Shown here in pieces: positions 52,170 through 63,922 of a DNA stretch of 64,000 nt. Every line of letters starts with the position of its first letter. The stretch's first letter is position 1. The translations under genes were made by a program, and so were the position numbers. The stretch is from Bacillus oleivorans (GTDB lineage Bacteria; Bacillota; Bacilli; Bacillales; JC228): positions 405,988 to 469,987 of the forward strand of contig NZ_OAOP01000004.1 of assembly GCF_900207585.1 (NCBI RefSeq), given 5' to 3'. The notes beneath the pieces were generated by a model. That model was given only the letters and a program-made list of their open reading frames with translations. It searched no databases and was not told where the DNA came from.

Positions 52170-53348
52170 TTAATAAACATACACATAAGGTTCATCGGCT
52201 TTCCGGTCTTTTACAATCAGAGCCTCAGGGCCGTTAACGGAAAGCACATTGACCTCAACTTTAAGCTCTTCCCCAAAATATTTCATCACTAAACCTGCGA
52301 CATATTGGGTAAAACCGATGACTTCAGCTTCCCCATTAAATTGTATATTGATATCAATGTTAATGGAGTTCAGCTCTTCATTCACATAAAAGGCTTTTCC
52401 TACAATCCCATTAAAGTCTGGGAAGTAGCTTTCAACGTCTGTTTGAAAGTTAAGGAATGTAGTTGCATCTTCCCGATAGAGCTCTGTTGCCTCGTTTGAC
52501 GGAAATAATACATAGTCCTCATTAATGCTGGTCCACTCTTTTATGCTGCTTTCCCCTTGATTCACATGGGTATAAGCAATAAAATTCCCGGGAACAACTG
52601 AATTTCGTTTTTCCTGTTTAAAAAGGGCGATCGTAATCGGAACCTCGGTCAGCTCCTCCATCCCTCTAAGTCTCGTCAGCACTTCAGCTGCAATCTTCTT
52701 TCCTTCTTCCACAACCTTTTCATGCGGAATTTCTGTTTGGTACACTGTACCATATTGTTCAGTCTGAAAATAGTGGACAGAGTTTAGAGCTAAACCGATC
52801 ACAACTCCGCCTAACTCCACTGTTTCCTCATCAATTCGTTTTAAGTAGTTTTGCTCCATGATGTGAGCTAAATAGATTGGACTGTCTTCGTTTGCTTCAC
52901 GAACATTGTCCCCTGACACTACTAACGCCGGGTTTAACCCAATGTTTTCTTCAGGGTCTACTCCAGCCTCTTGTGCCTGTGCATCCGTAAGTTTTCGTTT
53001 TAGCCAGGAACTCACAAGCTCACGGCTAATGTACTGTCCTCCGCGAAACAGATAATCATCTGTGGAAAATTTCGTTTGTGCAATTCGCATGAGACCCGTC
53101 TCAAATTCATCCATATCTACTCTTGTATTCAGATTGGATACGACCATTCCGCGCGCTGGAGACGCTTCAAAAGGGAGGATGGTTTTGTAATATTCGTCAG
53201 AGATGCTGAAACTTGGAATAATCCCTGTTGTTTTATTTTCTTCATCTACTGCGTCCTCTTGAACGACTTCTCCTTCTTTCTCCAAGCTCGGAATACAGCC
53301 GGTCAGTAACAATATGCTTGTACAGAATATAGTGACAAGCTTTTTCAT
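52170..53348 (-). CDS. camS: CamS family sex-pheromone-like lipoprotein
   Basis: 392 residues, orthologue of B. subtilis YerH and staphylococcal CamS. Lipobox LLTGC near residue 18. The mature protein carries the CamS fold, including YKTILPFEASPARGMVVSNLN, DEFETGLMRIAQTKFSTDDY and a C-terminal DINIQFNGEAEVIGFTQYVAG. In other species the signal peptide is processed to a peptide pheromone. Start set at ATG 53348 after GAGGTG. It directly follows ligA as in B. subtilis. Confidence 0.92.
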   Translation of the reverse strand: MKKLVTIFCTSILLLTGCIPSLEKEGEVVQEDAVDEENKTTGIIPSFSISDEYYKTILPFEASPARGMVVSNLNTRVDMDEFETGLMRIAQTKFSTDDYLFRGGQYISRELVSSWLKRKLTDAQAQEAGVDPEENIGLNPALVVSGDNVREANEDSPIYLAHIMEQNYLKRIDEETVELGGVVIGLALNSVHYFQTEQYGTVYQTEIPHEKVVEEGKKIAAEVLTRLRGMEELTEVPITIALFKQEKRNSVVPGNFIAYTHVNQGESSIKEWTSINEDYVLFPSNEATELYREDATTFLNFQTDVESYFPDFNGIVGKAFYVNEELNSINIDINIQFNGEAEVIGFTQYVAGLVMKYFGEELKVEVNVLSVNGPEALIVKDRKADEPYVYVY

Positions 53349-53360
53349 GATATACACCTC

Positions 53361-55391
<2,031 letters not shown>

Positions 55392-57605
55392 TTATACCTT
55401 TTCAATTGGTGCAAATGTAGCCAAAAGCCGCTTTACACCCTGACTCGGGAAGGCAATATCTAATTCCTTTCCTTCCCCTTCGCCTTTTACACTTACAACG
55501 GTACCAGGACCCCATTTTTTATGGTTGACCTTGTCGCCCACCTTCCAATCCAGTTCATCATTTCCTGTCTTTTGCGGTCTTTGCACAGGCTGTGTAAATG
55601 GAGAGCTGACCTTTTTATTAGATACACTAGAAAAAGAAGGACTGGTTTTCTCTTGCATATTTAAAAACTCGATTAAATCTGCGGGAATCTCTTTAATAAA
55701 ACGGCTCTCCAGATTAAAGTTCGTCCTCCCAAATAACGTCCGCATTTCAGCGCTGGTTAAGTAAAGCTGCTCTTCAGCCCTTGTAATCCCCACATACGCC
55801 AGGCGCCGCTCTTCCTCCATCTCATCCTCTTCCATGAGGGACCGGCTATGCGGAAAGACGCCTTCCTCCATACCAAGCAAGAAGACAACAGGAAATTCAA
55901 GACCTTTAGCTGAGTGTAGCGTCATCAACGTAACGTTGCCATCATTGGTGTCCTGTTCATCCAAGCGGTCAATGTCTGCCACTAACGCTAAATCCGTTAA
56001 GAATGCGATTAAACTTTTATCGTCTTCGTTTCTTTCTTCAAAGCTTTTCGTTACAGATAAAAATTCTTCAAGGTTTTCCAGCCTGCTTTGAGCTTCTAGT
56101 GAGTTTTCTGCTTTAAGCATTTCCTCGTATCCTGTCTTTTCAATAACCTCTTCTGTTAGCTCTGTTACCGATAAATAGTCCTGCATGTTAGAAAACTGAT
56201 TTATAAATTGGTGGAAATCTGCTGCAGCTTGAGTAATTTTCGGGGAAAGACCGATAAAATCAACTTCGCCTAGTGCCTGATACAAACTCATATCACGCTG
56301 AGCTGCATAATTTGCAATTTTATCAAGAGAACTGGCACCGATTCCTCTTTTCGGTACATTGATAATTCGCTCAAGACTTATATCATCGTCTGGATTTGAA
56401 ATTAGCCGTAAATACGCCAAAATATCCTTAATCTCTTTGCGATCGTAGAACTTTGTTCCGCCTACAATAGAATAAGAGATATTTGATTTAAGAAGAACTT
56501 CCTCCATAACACGCGACTGGGCATTCGTTCTGTATAAAATCGCAATATCAGAACTCGAATATTCGCCTGATTTGACTAGTTCATTAATTTTACCGGCAAC
56601 AAATTGTGCCTCTCCCTGCTCATTAAGAGCTTTGTAGTAAGCGATTTTATTCCCTTCACTATTTTCCGTCCAAAGATTTTTTGACTTACGATGAAGGTTG
56701 TTGGCAATCACTGTATTAGCAGCCTGCAAAATTCTCTTTGTCGAACGGTAATTCTGTTCTAATAAAATTACCTTTGCCTTTGGATAGTCTTTTTCAAATG
56801 ATAAAATATTGGCAATATCTGCACCGCGCCAGCGATAAATCGACTGATCGGAATCGCCAACGACACAAAGGTTCTCAAATCTTTGGGCTAATTTCTTTAC
56901 CAGCATATATTGAGCCCGGTTCGTATCCTGGTATTCATCCACATGAATGTACTGAAATTTGCGCTGATAATATCCTAAAACCTCAGGAACGCGGTCAAAC
57001 AGCTTAATAGTGATCATAATTAAATCATCAAAATCAAGAGCATGATTCTTTCGCAGCCTCTTTTGATATTCCTTATAAACCTTTGCTACCAGTTCATCAT
57101 AGTAGCCGCCCTGGTTTTGTTCAAAAGTATCTGCATCAATTAATTCATTTTTTGCAGACGAAATCGAACCGAGCAGCATCCTTGGGTCAAATTTTTTCGA
57201 ATCAATATTTAAATCTTTAAGAATTCCTTTTATAACAGATAATTGGTCTGTTGTATCTAAAATCGAAAAATTACGATTGTACCCAATTCTGTCGATGTCA
57301 CGGCGAAGAATCCGCACACACATAGAGTGAAAGGTTGAGATCCACATTTCCTCAGCAGCTAATGCGACGATTTTTTGCAATCTCTCTTTCATTTCACGAG
57401 CTGCTTTATTGGTAAATGTAATCGCTAAAATATTGTAAGGATTTACCCCTTTTTCCACCAGTAAATAACCGATGCGGTGTGTTAAAACTCTTGTTTTCCC
57501 ACTGCCGGCTCCTGCCATTATAAGTAATGGACCATCTGTTGTTTTGACGGCCAGTTTTTGCTGGTCATTCAAACCTTCTAACAGTCGATTCGTTAAAAAT
57601 TGCAT
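55392..57605 (-). CDS. pcrA: ATP-dependent DNA helicase PcrA
   Basis: 737-residue SF1A helicase with Walker [15 protein letters not shown], motif II DEYQDTN, motif [16 protein letters not shown], motif IV-VI including [27 protein letters not shown] and [12 protein letters not shown]. The C-terminus ([15 protein letters not shown]) is the RNA-polymerase-binding Tudor-like region. Start set at ATG 57605; GGAGGAAG precedes it. Confidence 0.98.
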   Translation of the reverse strand: MQFLTNRLLEGLNDQQKLAVKTTDGPLLIMAGAGSGKTRVLTHRIGYLLVEKGVNPYNILAITFTNKAAREMKERLQKIVALAAEEMWISTFHSMCVRILRRDIDRIGYNRNFSILDTTDQLSVIKGILKDLNIDSKKFDPRMLLGSISSAKNELIDADTFEQNQGGYYDELVAKVYKEYQKRLRKNHALDFDDLIMITIKLFDRVPEVLGYYQRKFQYIHVDEYQDTNRAQYMLVKKLAQRFENLCVVGDSDQSIYRWRGADIANILSFEKDYPKAKVILLEQNYRSTKRILQAANTVIANNLHRKSKNLWTENSEGNKIAYYKALNEQGEAQFVAGKINELVKSGEYSSSDIAILYRTNAQSRVMEEVLLKSNISYSIVGGTKFYDRKEIKDILAYLRLISNPDDDISLERIINVPKRGIGASSLDKIANYAAQRDMSLYQALGEVDFIGLSPKITQAAADFHQFINQFSNMQDYLSVTELTEEVIEKTGYEEMLKAENSLEAQSRLENLEEFLSVTKSFEERNEDDKSLIAFLTDLALVADIDRLDEQDTNDGNVTLMTLHSAKGLEFPVVFLLGMEEGVFPHSRSLMEEDEMEEERRLAYVGITRAEEQLYLTSAEMRTLFGRTNFNLESRFIKEIPADLIEFLNMQEKTSPSFSSVSNKKVSSPFTQPVQRPQKTGNDELDWKVGDKVNHKKWGPGTVVSVKGEGEGKELDIAFPSQGVKRLLATFAPIEKV

Positions 57606-57667
57606 GTATTCTTCCTCCAATTAAAGGAACATTTGTTCTATTTATTAACTATATCATACAGAAATAC

Positions 57668-58384
57668 TCAGTTGAATGCTTTACTTTTTTTAAGTTTTTT
57701 ACAATCCTTTACAGCTGCAACTGTTTGGAGAGCGGTATTCGTATCTTCATAAATAAGATTGCCAACCACGATGACATCAGCGCGTTCAGCCATCTGTTTA
57801 GCCTGATCAGCATTCTCAATTCCTCCGCCATAAAAAAGAACAGTTTTTTCTAATTTCTGATAAACTTGTCCAACGAGAGCTGGGTCTCCATATATCCCGC
57901 TATATTCAAGATAGAAAATCGGCAGATGAAACATTTTTTCTGCAATCGTTGCATAGGCAAGGACATCTTCATCATGGATAAGCTTAGACTCAGTCGCTTG
58001 GAACGCTTTACTGTCGGGATTCAGCATACAATAGCCTTCAACCATCATTTCATCCCAATTAATAAATTCACCGTAGTTCTTGACCGCTTCTCTATGTAAA
58101 TCTATCATCCATTTTGGATTCGTACTATTCAACACTGTAGGGACGAAGAAAAAATCAAACCCTGGCGTAATTGATTCTAGATTGGAAATTTCTAAAACAC
58201 AGGGGACTAAAAATTTGCGAATCCTCGCTAATAAATCTAATGTATTTTCAAGGGTAACCCCATCTGTCCCCCCAACGAGGACAGCATCAGTCCCCGATTC
58301 ACATATGGACTCCAGCTGCTCATCATTAATCTCTTTATTAGGATCGAGTTTAAAGACATGTCGCCATTCACGAATGTTATACAT
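57668..58384 (-). CDS. pcrB: Heptaprenylglyceryl phosphate synthase
   Basis: 238-residue TIM-barrel prenyltransferase that joins heptaprenyl diphosphate to glycerol-1-phosphate. Signature segments: [44 protein letters not shown] and [19 protein letters not shown] 58384 follows GGAGGCAT. Precedes pcrA as in other Bacillaceae. Confidence 0.96.
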   Translation of the reverse strand: MYNIREWRHVFKLDPNKEINDEQLESICESGTDAVLVGGTDGVTLENTLDLLARIRKFLVPCVLEISNLESITPGFDFFFVPTVLNSTNPKWMIDLHREAVKNYGEFINWDEMMVEGYCMLNPDSKAFQATESKLIHDEDVLAYATIAEKMFHLPIFYLEYSGIYGDPALVGQVYQKLEKTVLFYGGGIENADQAKQMAERADVIVVGNLIYEDTNTALQTVAAVKDCKKLKKSKAFN

Positions 58385-58615
58385 GAATATGCCTCCGTTT
58401 CTGCTCACATGATGCCATTATACCATTCTCTGACCTGTGACTAAAGCAATCTCCTAATTGCCAAATGCAAGAATAGTTATAGGAGATGAGCGTGAGCAAG
58501 GGCTTTTGAGTGTTGCATAAATTAGTTATAATAAACGTTCATGTTAGATGGGCGAGAAACAATTTTTCGTGGAGTGCATTTCTCATGGCACTAGGGAGAG
58601 AGGCTGAAAATTAAA

Positions 58616-58791
58616 GGACATTGGTTCCTCTATTTGCGAGAAACGGAGGGTTTTTTGAAATTAAAGGACATTGGTTCCTCTATTTCAGCAAATGAGTGCG
58701 ATTCTGGGGTTCATTTTGCGAAATAAAGGATCGTATGTCCTTTAGCTCATTGAAAACAGCACTTTTTTGAACAATAAGGGATCATATGTCC
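58616..58791. repeat. 176-bp element: two direct and two inverted copies of a 20-mer (copy 2)
   Basis: GGACATTGGTTCCTCTATTT at 58616 and 58666; inverted AAATAAAGGATCGTATGTCC ending 58740 and AATAAGGGATCATATGTCC ending 58791. All four spacings equal those of the copy at 40486-40661, and the spacer sequences also align loosely. Confidence 0.9.
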
Positions 58792-58833
58792 GCTAAGAAT
58801 ACAACCGATTCACCACCAGCTTTAAGAGAGCTA

Positions 58834-58860
58834 AAACCCCCGACCTTTAGTTGGGGGCTG
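58834..58860. repeat. CCCCCGAC/GTTGGGGG hairpin
   Basis: AACCCCCGACCTTTAGTTGG followed by GGG; a short GC-rich hairpin like those at ends of IS200/IS605-type elements, but no transposase or tnpB lies nearby. Confidence 0.4.
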
Positions 58861-58886
58861 TTTCCTGGTTACGCTATATTCAAAAG

Positions 58887-58913
58887 AAAAAACCCGTCCA
58901 CTAATGACGGGCC
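58887..58913 (-). terminator. Terminator of yerC
   Basis: Minus strand CCCGTC pairs with GACGGG around ATTAGTG, followed by GGTTTTTTC. Confidence 0.75.
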
Positions 58914-58921
58914 TTCGTATT

Positions 58922-59230
58922 TTATGAATTTGATTCTTCTTCTTCCTTAATCCGGTTCAATGCCATCGTATAGGCATCGTTTCCATAGTTTAAGCAGCGT
59001 TTTACCCTTGAAATCGTAGCTGTACTCGCGCCAGTCTCCGTTTCAATTTTATGATACGTTTTTCCTTCTTGCAGCATTCTGGCTACTTCTAATCTTTGTG
59101 CTAGAGATTGAATTTCATTAACCGTACAAAGGTCATCGAAAAAGCGGTAGCACTCCTCTAAATCCTTTAGTGATAAAACTGCTTTAAACAATTGATCTAA
59201 TTCTCTTCCTCTTAGTTTATCTATTTGCAT
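58922..59230 (-). CDS. yerC: YerC/YecD family TrpR-like DNA-binding protein
   Basis: 102 residues. Helix-turn-helix of the TrpR superfamily: CTVNEIQSLAQRLEVARMLQ then YHKIETETGASTATISRVKR then LNYGNDAY. Probably a regulator; its target genes are unknown. AAGGAGACC precedes the ATG; 18 bases separate it from yerB. Confidence 0.92.
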   Translation of the reverse strand: MQIDKLRGRELDQLFKAVLSLKDLEECYRFFDDLCTVNEIQSLAQRLEVARMLQEGKTYHKIETETGASTATISRVKRCLNYGNDAYTMALNRIKEEEESNS

Positions 59231-59248
59231 ATTTGGTCTCCTTCTTTT

Positions 59249-60310
59249 TTAAGAGGTAATCGCTTCAAATGATACAGATTGTGTTAATCCTGGGTTATCG
59301 GGGATTACATTAATCCACGTTTTTCCTGTAACTAGTTTGGCCGGTTGTCCATTTTCATAAGGGAGGATTCGTCCATCAACATTTTTCCATTCAATTTTCT
59401 TCCATTTTCCTTTTTGTACAAGATATGCCTCTCCGCCGGTACTAAAATCAATATCTCTTCTGCCTTTGTTATCCACCACCTGATGAGGTGCTTCTAAAAT
59501 CACAATATTATCTAGGAGGACTGGTTCCCCAGACTGATGATCAACTGTTTGCTCACCATTTGTGAACCGCTTGTATTTTTCTGACTCAGGGTCATATTCA
59601 TAGATGACATCATAAAGCGGCGAATTGTATGTTACCATTACATTCTCTGCTGTTTCCCCAATAATCTCCTCTACATCTGAATCAGTCATAAAAGAAAGAC
59701 TAGGCGGTAACTCTCCCATGTCAAACCTGAGTTTCTCAGCACCTTTTTCAATATTTTCAAAGGTTGTATAAGAATTATGGGGAGCTTGTCTTTCAGACGA
59801 CCTGTAAAACAAAGTACCGTCATAATACATTCCATTAATATTATCTACATACCCATTATCAGACAACACTTTTGCCTCTGTACTAAAGCCATGGGCTATA
59901 TATAAGCTATTAAAACCTTTAGCAATATCCATAAAGTAGTCTCTCGCACTGCGAACCGGCCCTACTTCTTCAGGCGGATTGCTTTGGAAAATCGCCAAAA
60001 ACCTTGTAATGTTTCCTTCGGTTAAAATTTCATATACAATATCCGCCTCAGGCAACCCTGTTTGCGGTCTTGCATGGATATCATTATTAATCATGACAGC
60101 AACAGATCTGCCTTTAATCTCATCATCGGAGCCGACGCCAGTTAGCGGATAGCGAAAAGCATATTCCTTGTTATTTTCATCTGTTGTATCTTCCTCCTGT
60201 TGTTCGGGCGGAGAAGATTCTTCTTCTGGCGTAGCTTCTTCCTCACTGCATCCAGCAAGTAAAAGTCCAACTCCTAATACGATACTTGCAGCCTTCCTTT
60301 TCCATAACAC
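59249..60310 (-). CDS. yerB: YerB family lipoprotein (DUF3048)
   Basis: 353 residues. GTG start at 60310 after AGGGGTG. Lipoprotein signal with lipobox LLLAGC, an acidic linker (EEEATPEEESSPPEQQEEDT), then two DUF3048 parts: SVAVMINNDIHARPQTGLPE ADIVYEILTEGNITRFLAIF-like and EVGPVRSARDYFM... Function unknown. Confidence 0.9.
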   Translation of the reverse strand: MLWKRKAASIVLGVGLLLAGCSEEEATPEEESSPPEQQEEDTTDENNKEYAFRYPLTGVGSDDEIKGRSVAVMINNDIHARPQTGLPEADIVYEILTEGNITRFLAIFQSNPPEEVGPVRSARDYFMDIAKGFNSLYIAHGFSTEAKVLSDNGYVDNINGMYYDGTLFYRSSERQAPHNSYTTFENIEKGAEKLRFDMGELPPSLSFMTDSDVEEIIGETAENVMVTYNSPLYDVIYEYDPESEKYKRFTNGEQTVDHQSGEPVLLDNIVILEAPHQVVDNKGRRDIDFSTGGEAYLVQKGKWKKIEWKNVDGRILPYENGQPAKLVTGKTWINVIPDNPGLTQSVSFEAITS

Positions 60311-60418
60311 CTATATACACCCCTAGTTGATTTTTACATTTTTGCTTTTATCTCTGGTGTCTTTTTTTAGGGTCAGCAAAAACAATTTAGTTCTTTAAAG
60401 TTTTCCAATATTACTATT

Positions 60419-62158
60419 TTATCGTATTACACTCGGGAAGAGTACCATTTTTTTCATGACATCAAATAAACCTTGCTGCGTAATACGAATATATGGAAGG
60501 TGAGTAGATGAGAAGAATAATAACGTATAGATTGGATCTCCGAATCTATATCCTCTCTCCTCTAACAGAACTTTGAGCTTCGTTTCTTCTTCCATTATTT
60601 CTTCCATTCGTTTATCAGAGATGACACCGTTTAAAGGAAGCGGAATCTCATGAAGCACCTTGCCATTTTCCGTTAAAACAATACCGCCGCCAAGTTCTTT
60701 CAGCCTTCTGCATGCGAGCAGCATATCTGATTTATGTTTTCCAATTAAAATAAGATCACCGCTAATGGAAAAACTCGATGCAAAACCTCCAATATGATGG
60801 GCAAACCCTTTTAATACCGTATTAACCTTCCATCTGCCTTTTCGATCTACTAGCATAAAGAAGCACTGATCATGGTCATCAGAAAGACTTTCTACTGATA
60901 AATCTAAGTTTGCGGAATAGGGCTTGGTAATAACTGCATTCACCATTTCTATCCCCATTGCCATCGAAAACTGAAGGTCATCCATCGTTAATTCCCAATT
61001 ACTCTCATACGGTTTGAGCCCATAGTTTGACCAGTTAATCGGATAATCTCCAAATGTATTGTCACCATTTCTCTTCACCCATTGACCTTTGGCTAAAACG
61101 GAATGAGGTGTCGGATCCGCTTCACTATGCAGGAAGTTAATGTTTGCCACACGGCCTGTCGTGATACTTCCATAGAGATCATCAATTTGATAATACCGAG
61201 CGACATTAAAGCTCGCCATCAAGTAGGCTTCTATTGGAGGAATTCCCTCTTCAAGAGCCATTTTAATCATCAGGTCGATCATTCCTTCTTTATAAAAACT
61301 TGGAGTCGATCCATCCGTTGTAAAAAACACTTGATCAAAATGCTCAATCCCTAATTCTTTCATTTCTTTTAAAAGAATGGGTAAATCGGGACGAATCGAA
61401 GAATATCGAAGTGCAACCGCATATCCATGCTGCAGGCGATTCCACACCTCTTGCCCTGTCATCGACTCATGATCGGCATCAGCCCCAAGTAATTTAAGCT
61501 TCACCAATGTTTTTTCGGAAGCCCCTGGGAAGTGACCCTCTATTCTTTTTCTGTTTCTTTTTATCTCTTGAATCCAATGCAGCAGTGAATCATCGCCTGC
61601 CATTAATCGTGGCCAACTCGTTAGTTCCCCGCCTTGAATAACATCTTCCCTCTCAATCCATGCCTGAATGGTTTCATGAGAGAAGATTGTTTCTTCTCTA
61701 AATAGCTCGGTTTGTGAATCAAACCTACACCACCAGTACATAGAAACTGGCAGCTTTTTAAATTCATCAAGTAAAGAAAACGCTTTCTTTTTATCGTTTA
61801 GTAAAGCCAAAACAAGGCTGTCATTGATCAAAGCAGTCGTCCCCGTTTGCGATGCATAGTTAGCAAGTGATAGGGGATTATAAACTTGAAAAGGATGTGC
61901 ATGAGGTTCGATATAACCTGGTACAAGCAATGAATCCGTACAGTCGATTATTTCACATTCTTCTAAGCGTTCAGGCAGTTTTTCTCCAACATAAACGATG
62001 CGATCCTGATAAATCCATATTTGTCCGCTTAACCATTTTTTTAAATATGGGTGCAAATACCGAGCGTTTTTTAATAAAAGGGTAGGGGATTTTGCTCCAT
62101 CGATGATAGAGGTATGTTCTCTATGCTGTTTAATTCTCCAGTTGTTAATATGATTCAT
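60419..62158 (-). CDS. yerA: Adenine deaminase-like amidohydrolase YerA
   Basis: 579 residues, metal-dependent amidohydrolase homologous to adenine deaminase AdeC but of the shorter YerA branch. The metal motif is LVPGYIEPHAHPFQV (HxH), with later conserved histidines in IEGHFPGAS and the aspartate in FFTTDGSTPS. The C-terminal cap region FAHHIGGFASSFSISGDLIL is typical. Substrate of the YerA branch is not firmly known. Start follows GGGGGA. Confidence 0.92.
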   Translation of the reverse strand: MNHINNWRIKQHREHTSIIDGAKSPTLLLKNARYLHPYLKKWLSGQIWIYQDRIVYVGEKLPERLEECEIIDCTDSLLVPGYIEPHAHPFQVYNPLSLANYASQTGTTALINDSLVLALLNDKKKAFSLLDEFKKLPVSMYWWCRFDSQTELFREETIFSHETIQAWIEREDVIQGGELTSWPRLMAGDDSLLHWIQEIKRNRKRIEGHFPGASEKTLVKLKLLGADADHESMTGQEVWNRLQHGYAVALRYSSIRPDLPILLKEMKELGIEHFDQVFFTTDGSTPSFYKEGMIDLMIKMALEEGIPPIEAYLMASFNVARYYQIDDLYGSITTGRVANINFLHSEADPTPHSVLAKGQWVKRNGDNTFGDYPINWSNYGLKPYESNWELTMDDLQFSMAMGIEMVNAVITKPYSANLDLSVESLSDDHDQCFFMLVDRKGRWKVNTVLKGFAHHIGGFASSFSISGDLILIGKHKSDMLLACRRLKELGGGIVLTENGKVLHEIPLPLNGVISDKRMEEIMEEETKLKVLLEERGYRFGDPIYTLLFFSSTHLPYIRITQQGLFDVMKKMVLFPSVIR

Positions 62159-62269
62159 CTTCTTTCGACTCCCCCTTTTGGCATATAGCTTTTAGTCATA
62201 TACTATCATATTTTGAATATTAACGCATTAAAGAATCGAAATTTTTCTAAATTAAGGAAGGTGAAAGCT

Positions 62270-62521
62270 ATGTTTCAAGTCAAACCAAATATCGGCATAC
62301 TGAACGCCCTTGTTCGAATCACTTTCGGATTAACCCTTTTATCATGGGTAACCGCAAAATTAGTCAAACAGCCTTGGAGAGAGTCATATTTAATCGTCGC
62401 TATATTAGCAGCCATGAAGGTGGGAGAAGGAATCGTTCGCTACTGTCCTGTCACTGAGTTAATTAAAAATGGCATTCAGGCTGGCAGCGCGCAAGACGAA
62501 GAAGAGGACTATGTAATCTAA
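62270..62521 (+). CDS. DUF2892-type small membrane protein
   Basis: 83 residues with two membrane helices in the YgaP-like DUF2892 pattern: KPNIGILNALVRITFGLTLL and SYLIVAILAAMKVGEGIVRY, then CPVTELI. Start ATG 62270 after GGAAGGTG; an upstream in-frame ATG at 62213 lacks a ribosome site. Confidence 0.85.
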   Translation: MFQVKPNIGILNALVRITFGLTLLSWVTAKLVKQPWRESYLIVAILAAMKVGEGIVRYCPVTELIKNGIQAGSAQDEEEDYVI

Positions 62522-62577
62522 TGATTTTCTTAATTTGACGTTGGACAACCTATTCTGAAATAAGGGGATGTTACCGA

Positions 62578-62691
62578 ATGTTTTGGGAATATCTAATGGA
62601 TATGTCCTTTGTATTAATTTCTATCATTGGAGGAATTGTAGCTTTGCTTTTCGTATACATTCACAGATCTAAAAAACGGGCTCGGCAATAA
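62578..62691 (+). CDS. 37-residue single-pass membrane peptide
   Basis: MFWEYLMDMSFVLISIIGGI then VALLFVYIHRSKKRARQ: one membrane helix and a basic tail, inside-out topology. AAGGGG lies 10 bases before the ATG. It follows the DUF2892 gene by 56 bases and is probably in the same transcript. Not recognised. Confidence 0.6.
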   Translation: MFWEYLMDMSFVLISIIGGIVALLFVYIHRSKKRARQ

Positions 62692-62704
62692 AATCATTAA
62701 ACAT

Positions 62705-62755
62705 AGAAAAAGGCTGCTTAACCATATCTAATAGGCCAGCAGCCTTTCTTGTTGT
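62705..62755. terminator. Bidirectional terminator
   Basis: AAAAAGGCTGC pairs with GCAGCCTTTCTT around a long loop, between the convergent peptide and NETI genes. Confidence 0.75.
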
Positions 62756-62759
62756 TTCT

Positions 62760-62969
62760 TTATTCATCTGACGTTAGCTCACCTTGAAACTGAATTTCCT
62801 GATTCACAGGTTTTACCACCTTGTTTCCATTTTCAATGGTCTCTTCAAAGACTGGCTTTTCCATTCGGCGAATCGGTACATATCCCTCTGCTGCCATCCT
62901 CTTTAAGCAGTCATCGACCGTCTCATTTTCTAAAACAACAAACCACTTCTTTTTTGGTGCTTTACTCAT
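62760..62969 (-). CDS. yebG: NETI motif-containing protein
   Basis: 69 residues from ATG 62969. [22 protein letters not shown] carries the NETI-type motif (as NETV) and CLx[17 protein letters not shown] tail follows. Orthologue of B. subtilis YebG; role unknown. It overlaps the end of the DUF2179 gene by 8 bases. Confidence 0.88.
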   Translation of the reverse strand: MSKAPKKKWFVVLENETVDDCLKRMAAEGYVPIRRMEKPVFEETIENGNKVVKPVNQEIQFQGELTSDE

Positions 62970-63507
62970 TTCCCAATTTTCCTTTACGTACACTTTTCAC
63001 CCAGAATCCCCCGTAAATCGTTTTCGGTTCATATGAAATAATAAAAGCTTTCGGGTCCAACTCTTTTATTGTTTGATAAAGACGTAGTTCATACTTTCGC
63101 GGGGTAAGAATCTGCATAGCCAGGCGATCTCCTTCCCTGCCATTCGCCATCCAATGCGTAACGCCAAACCCTTCCTTACGTAATGCATTCGGTAAATCCT
63201 TGGCTTCTTCTGTAGTAATTACATTAACTGTGATATATCCTAAAGCCAGTTTTTCCTCAAGCTTCATTCCAACAATTACACCTATGCCATAGCCGACGGC
63301 ATAAGCAATTAAATTTTGGATTTCATTTAAATTTTCAAGAACTAGCCCTAATCCGACCACATAAATTAACACTTCAAACATGCTAATGACAGCAGCAAAA
63401 TACCGTTGGCCTTTAAGAGTTAGAATCATCCGAATCGTAAAGAATGATACATAGACCACATTAATAATTAAAATAATCGCTACCATCACCAAGCTATTTT
63501 CTAACAA
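62962..63507 (-). CDS. yebE: DUF2179 membrane protein (YebE-like)
   Basis: 181 residues. Three N-terminal membrane helices ([59 protein letters not shown]) and a C-terminal ferredoxin-like DUF2179 domain. The family is built as a Mg/c-di-AMP-linked or unknown-function membrane protein in Bacillus. A TTG at 63507 is the best start because AAAGGAGGG lies 7 bases upstream; the longest frame to 63627 adds about 40 unsupported residues. Confidence 0.88.
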   Translation of the reverse strand: MLENSLVMVAIILIINVVYVSFFTIRMILTLKGQRYFAAVISMFEVLIYVVGLGLVLENLNEIQNLIAYAVGYGIGVIVGMKLEEKLALGYITVNVITTEEAKDLPNALRKEGFGVTHWMANGREGDRLAMQILTPRKYELRLYQTIKELDPKAFIISYEPKTIYGGFWVKSVRKGKLGNE

Positions 63508-63827
63508 TATTAGCCCTCCTTTAATACTCCCGTGCAACATTGTAAAAGAACATTGACTTCTAATTTTACTAAACTTACTTTTGTTTGCGAAGGGTTGATC
63601 CGAGAGTATCAGGTGGTAATTATTCACTTTATTTAGTATACCCTATTGGCGGAGGAAAAAAGGAGGGTAATCATGATGGGTTTTTGTTCGTTTTTATAAA
63701 ATATGGCTGTGTTGTTGGTGATAGAGCTTCAAGGATTTTACATTGGCGCGATTGACCTCATATTCGTCCGTTTACAGACCACAAGCCTTAATTCAACCAA
63801 GTCCTTTATTCAATTTCTCTTCAAACA
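63508..63827. other. Intergenic region before the 5S fragment
   Basis: 320 bases with no coding sense, repeats or clear promoter that I can see. Confidence 0.4.
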
Positions 63828-63863
63828 CAAAAAAACAACCTGGGACTAAACCCTAGGTTGTTT
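63828..63863 (-). terminator. Terminator beyond the 5S fragment
   Basis: Minus strand AAACAACCTAGGG pairs with CCCAGGTTGTTT followed by TTTTTG, consistent with the end of an rRNA operon. Confidence 0.75.
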
Positions 63864-63868
63864 CGCAT

Positions 63869-63922
63869 TGCCTGGCAACGTCCTACTCTCACAGGGGGCG
63901 CCCCTAACTACCATCGGCACTG
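63869..63922 (-). rRNA. 3' fragment of 5S rRNA
   Basis: On the minus strand the last 53-54 bases match the 3' half of Bacillus 5S rRNA: AGTGCCGATGGTAGTTAGGG, then the CTGTGAGAGTAGGACGTTGC CAGGC end. Upstream, where CGAACACGGAAGTTAAGC should stand, the sequence is unrelated (63923-64000), so this is a truncated or recombined 5S rather than a whole gene. Confidence 0.8.

Larger units (their letters stand above)
58385..58921. other. Intergenic region between yerC and pcrB
   Basis: 537 bases holding, in order, the 176-bp repeat element, an isolated hairpin and the yerC terminator. No coding sense. Confidence 0.5.

Noticed and set aside
58834..58860. Insertion sequence end (IS200/IS605 type)
   Set aside because: A single hairpin with no transposase, tnpB or target motif nearby is not enough to call an element.
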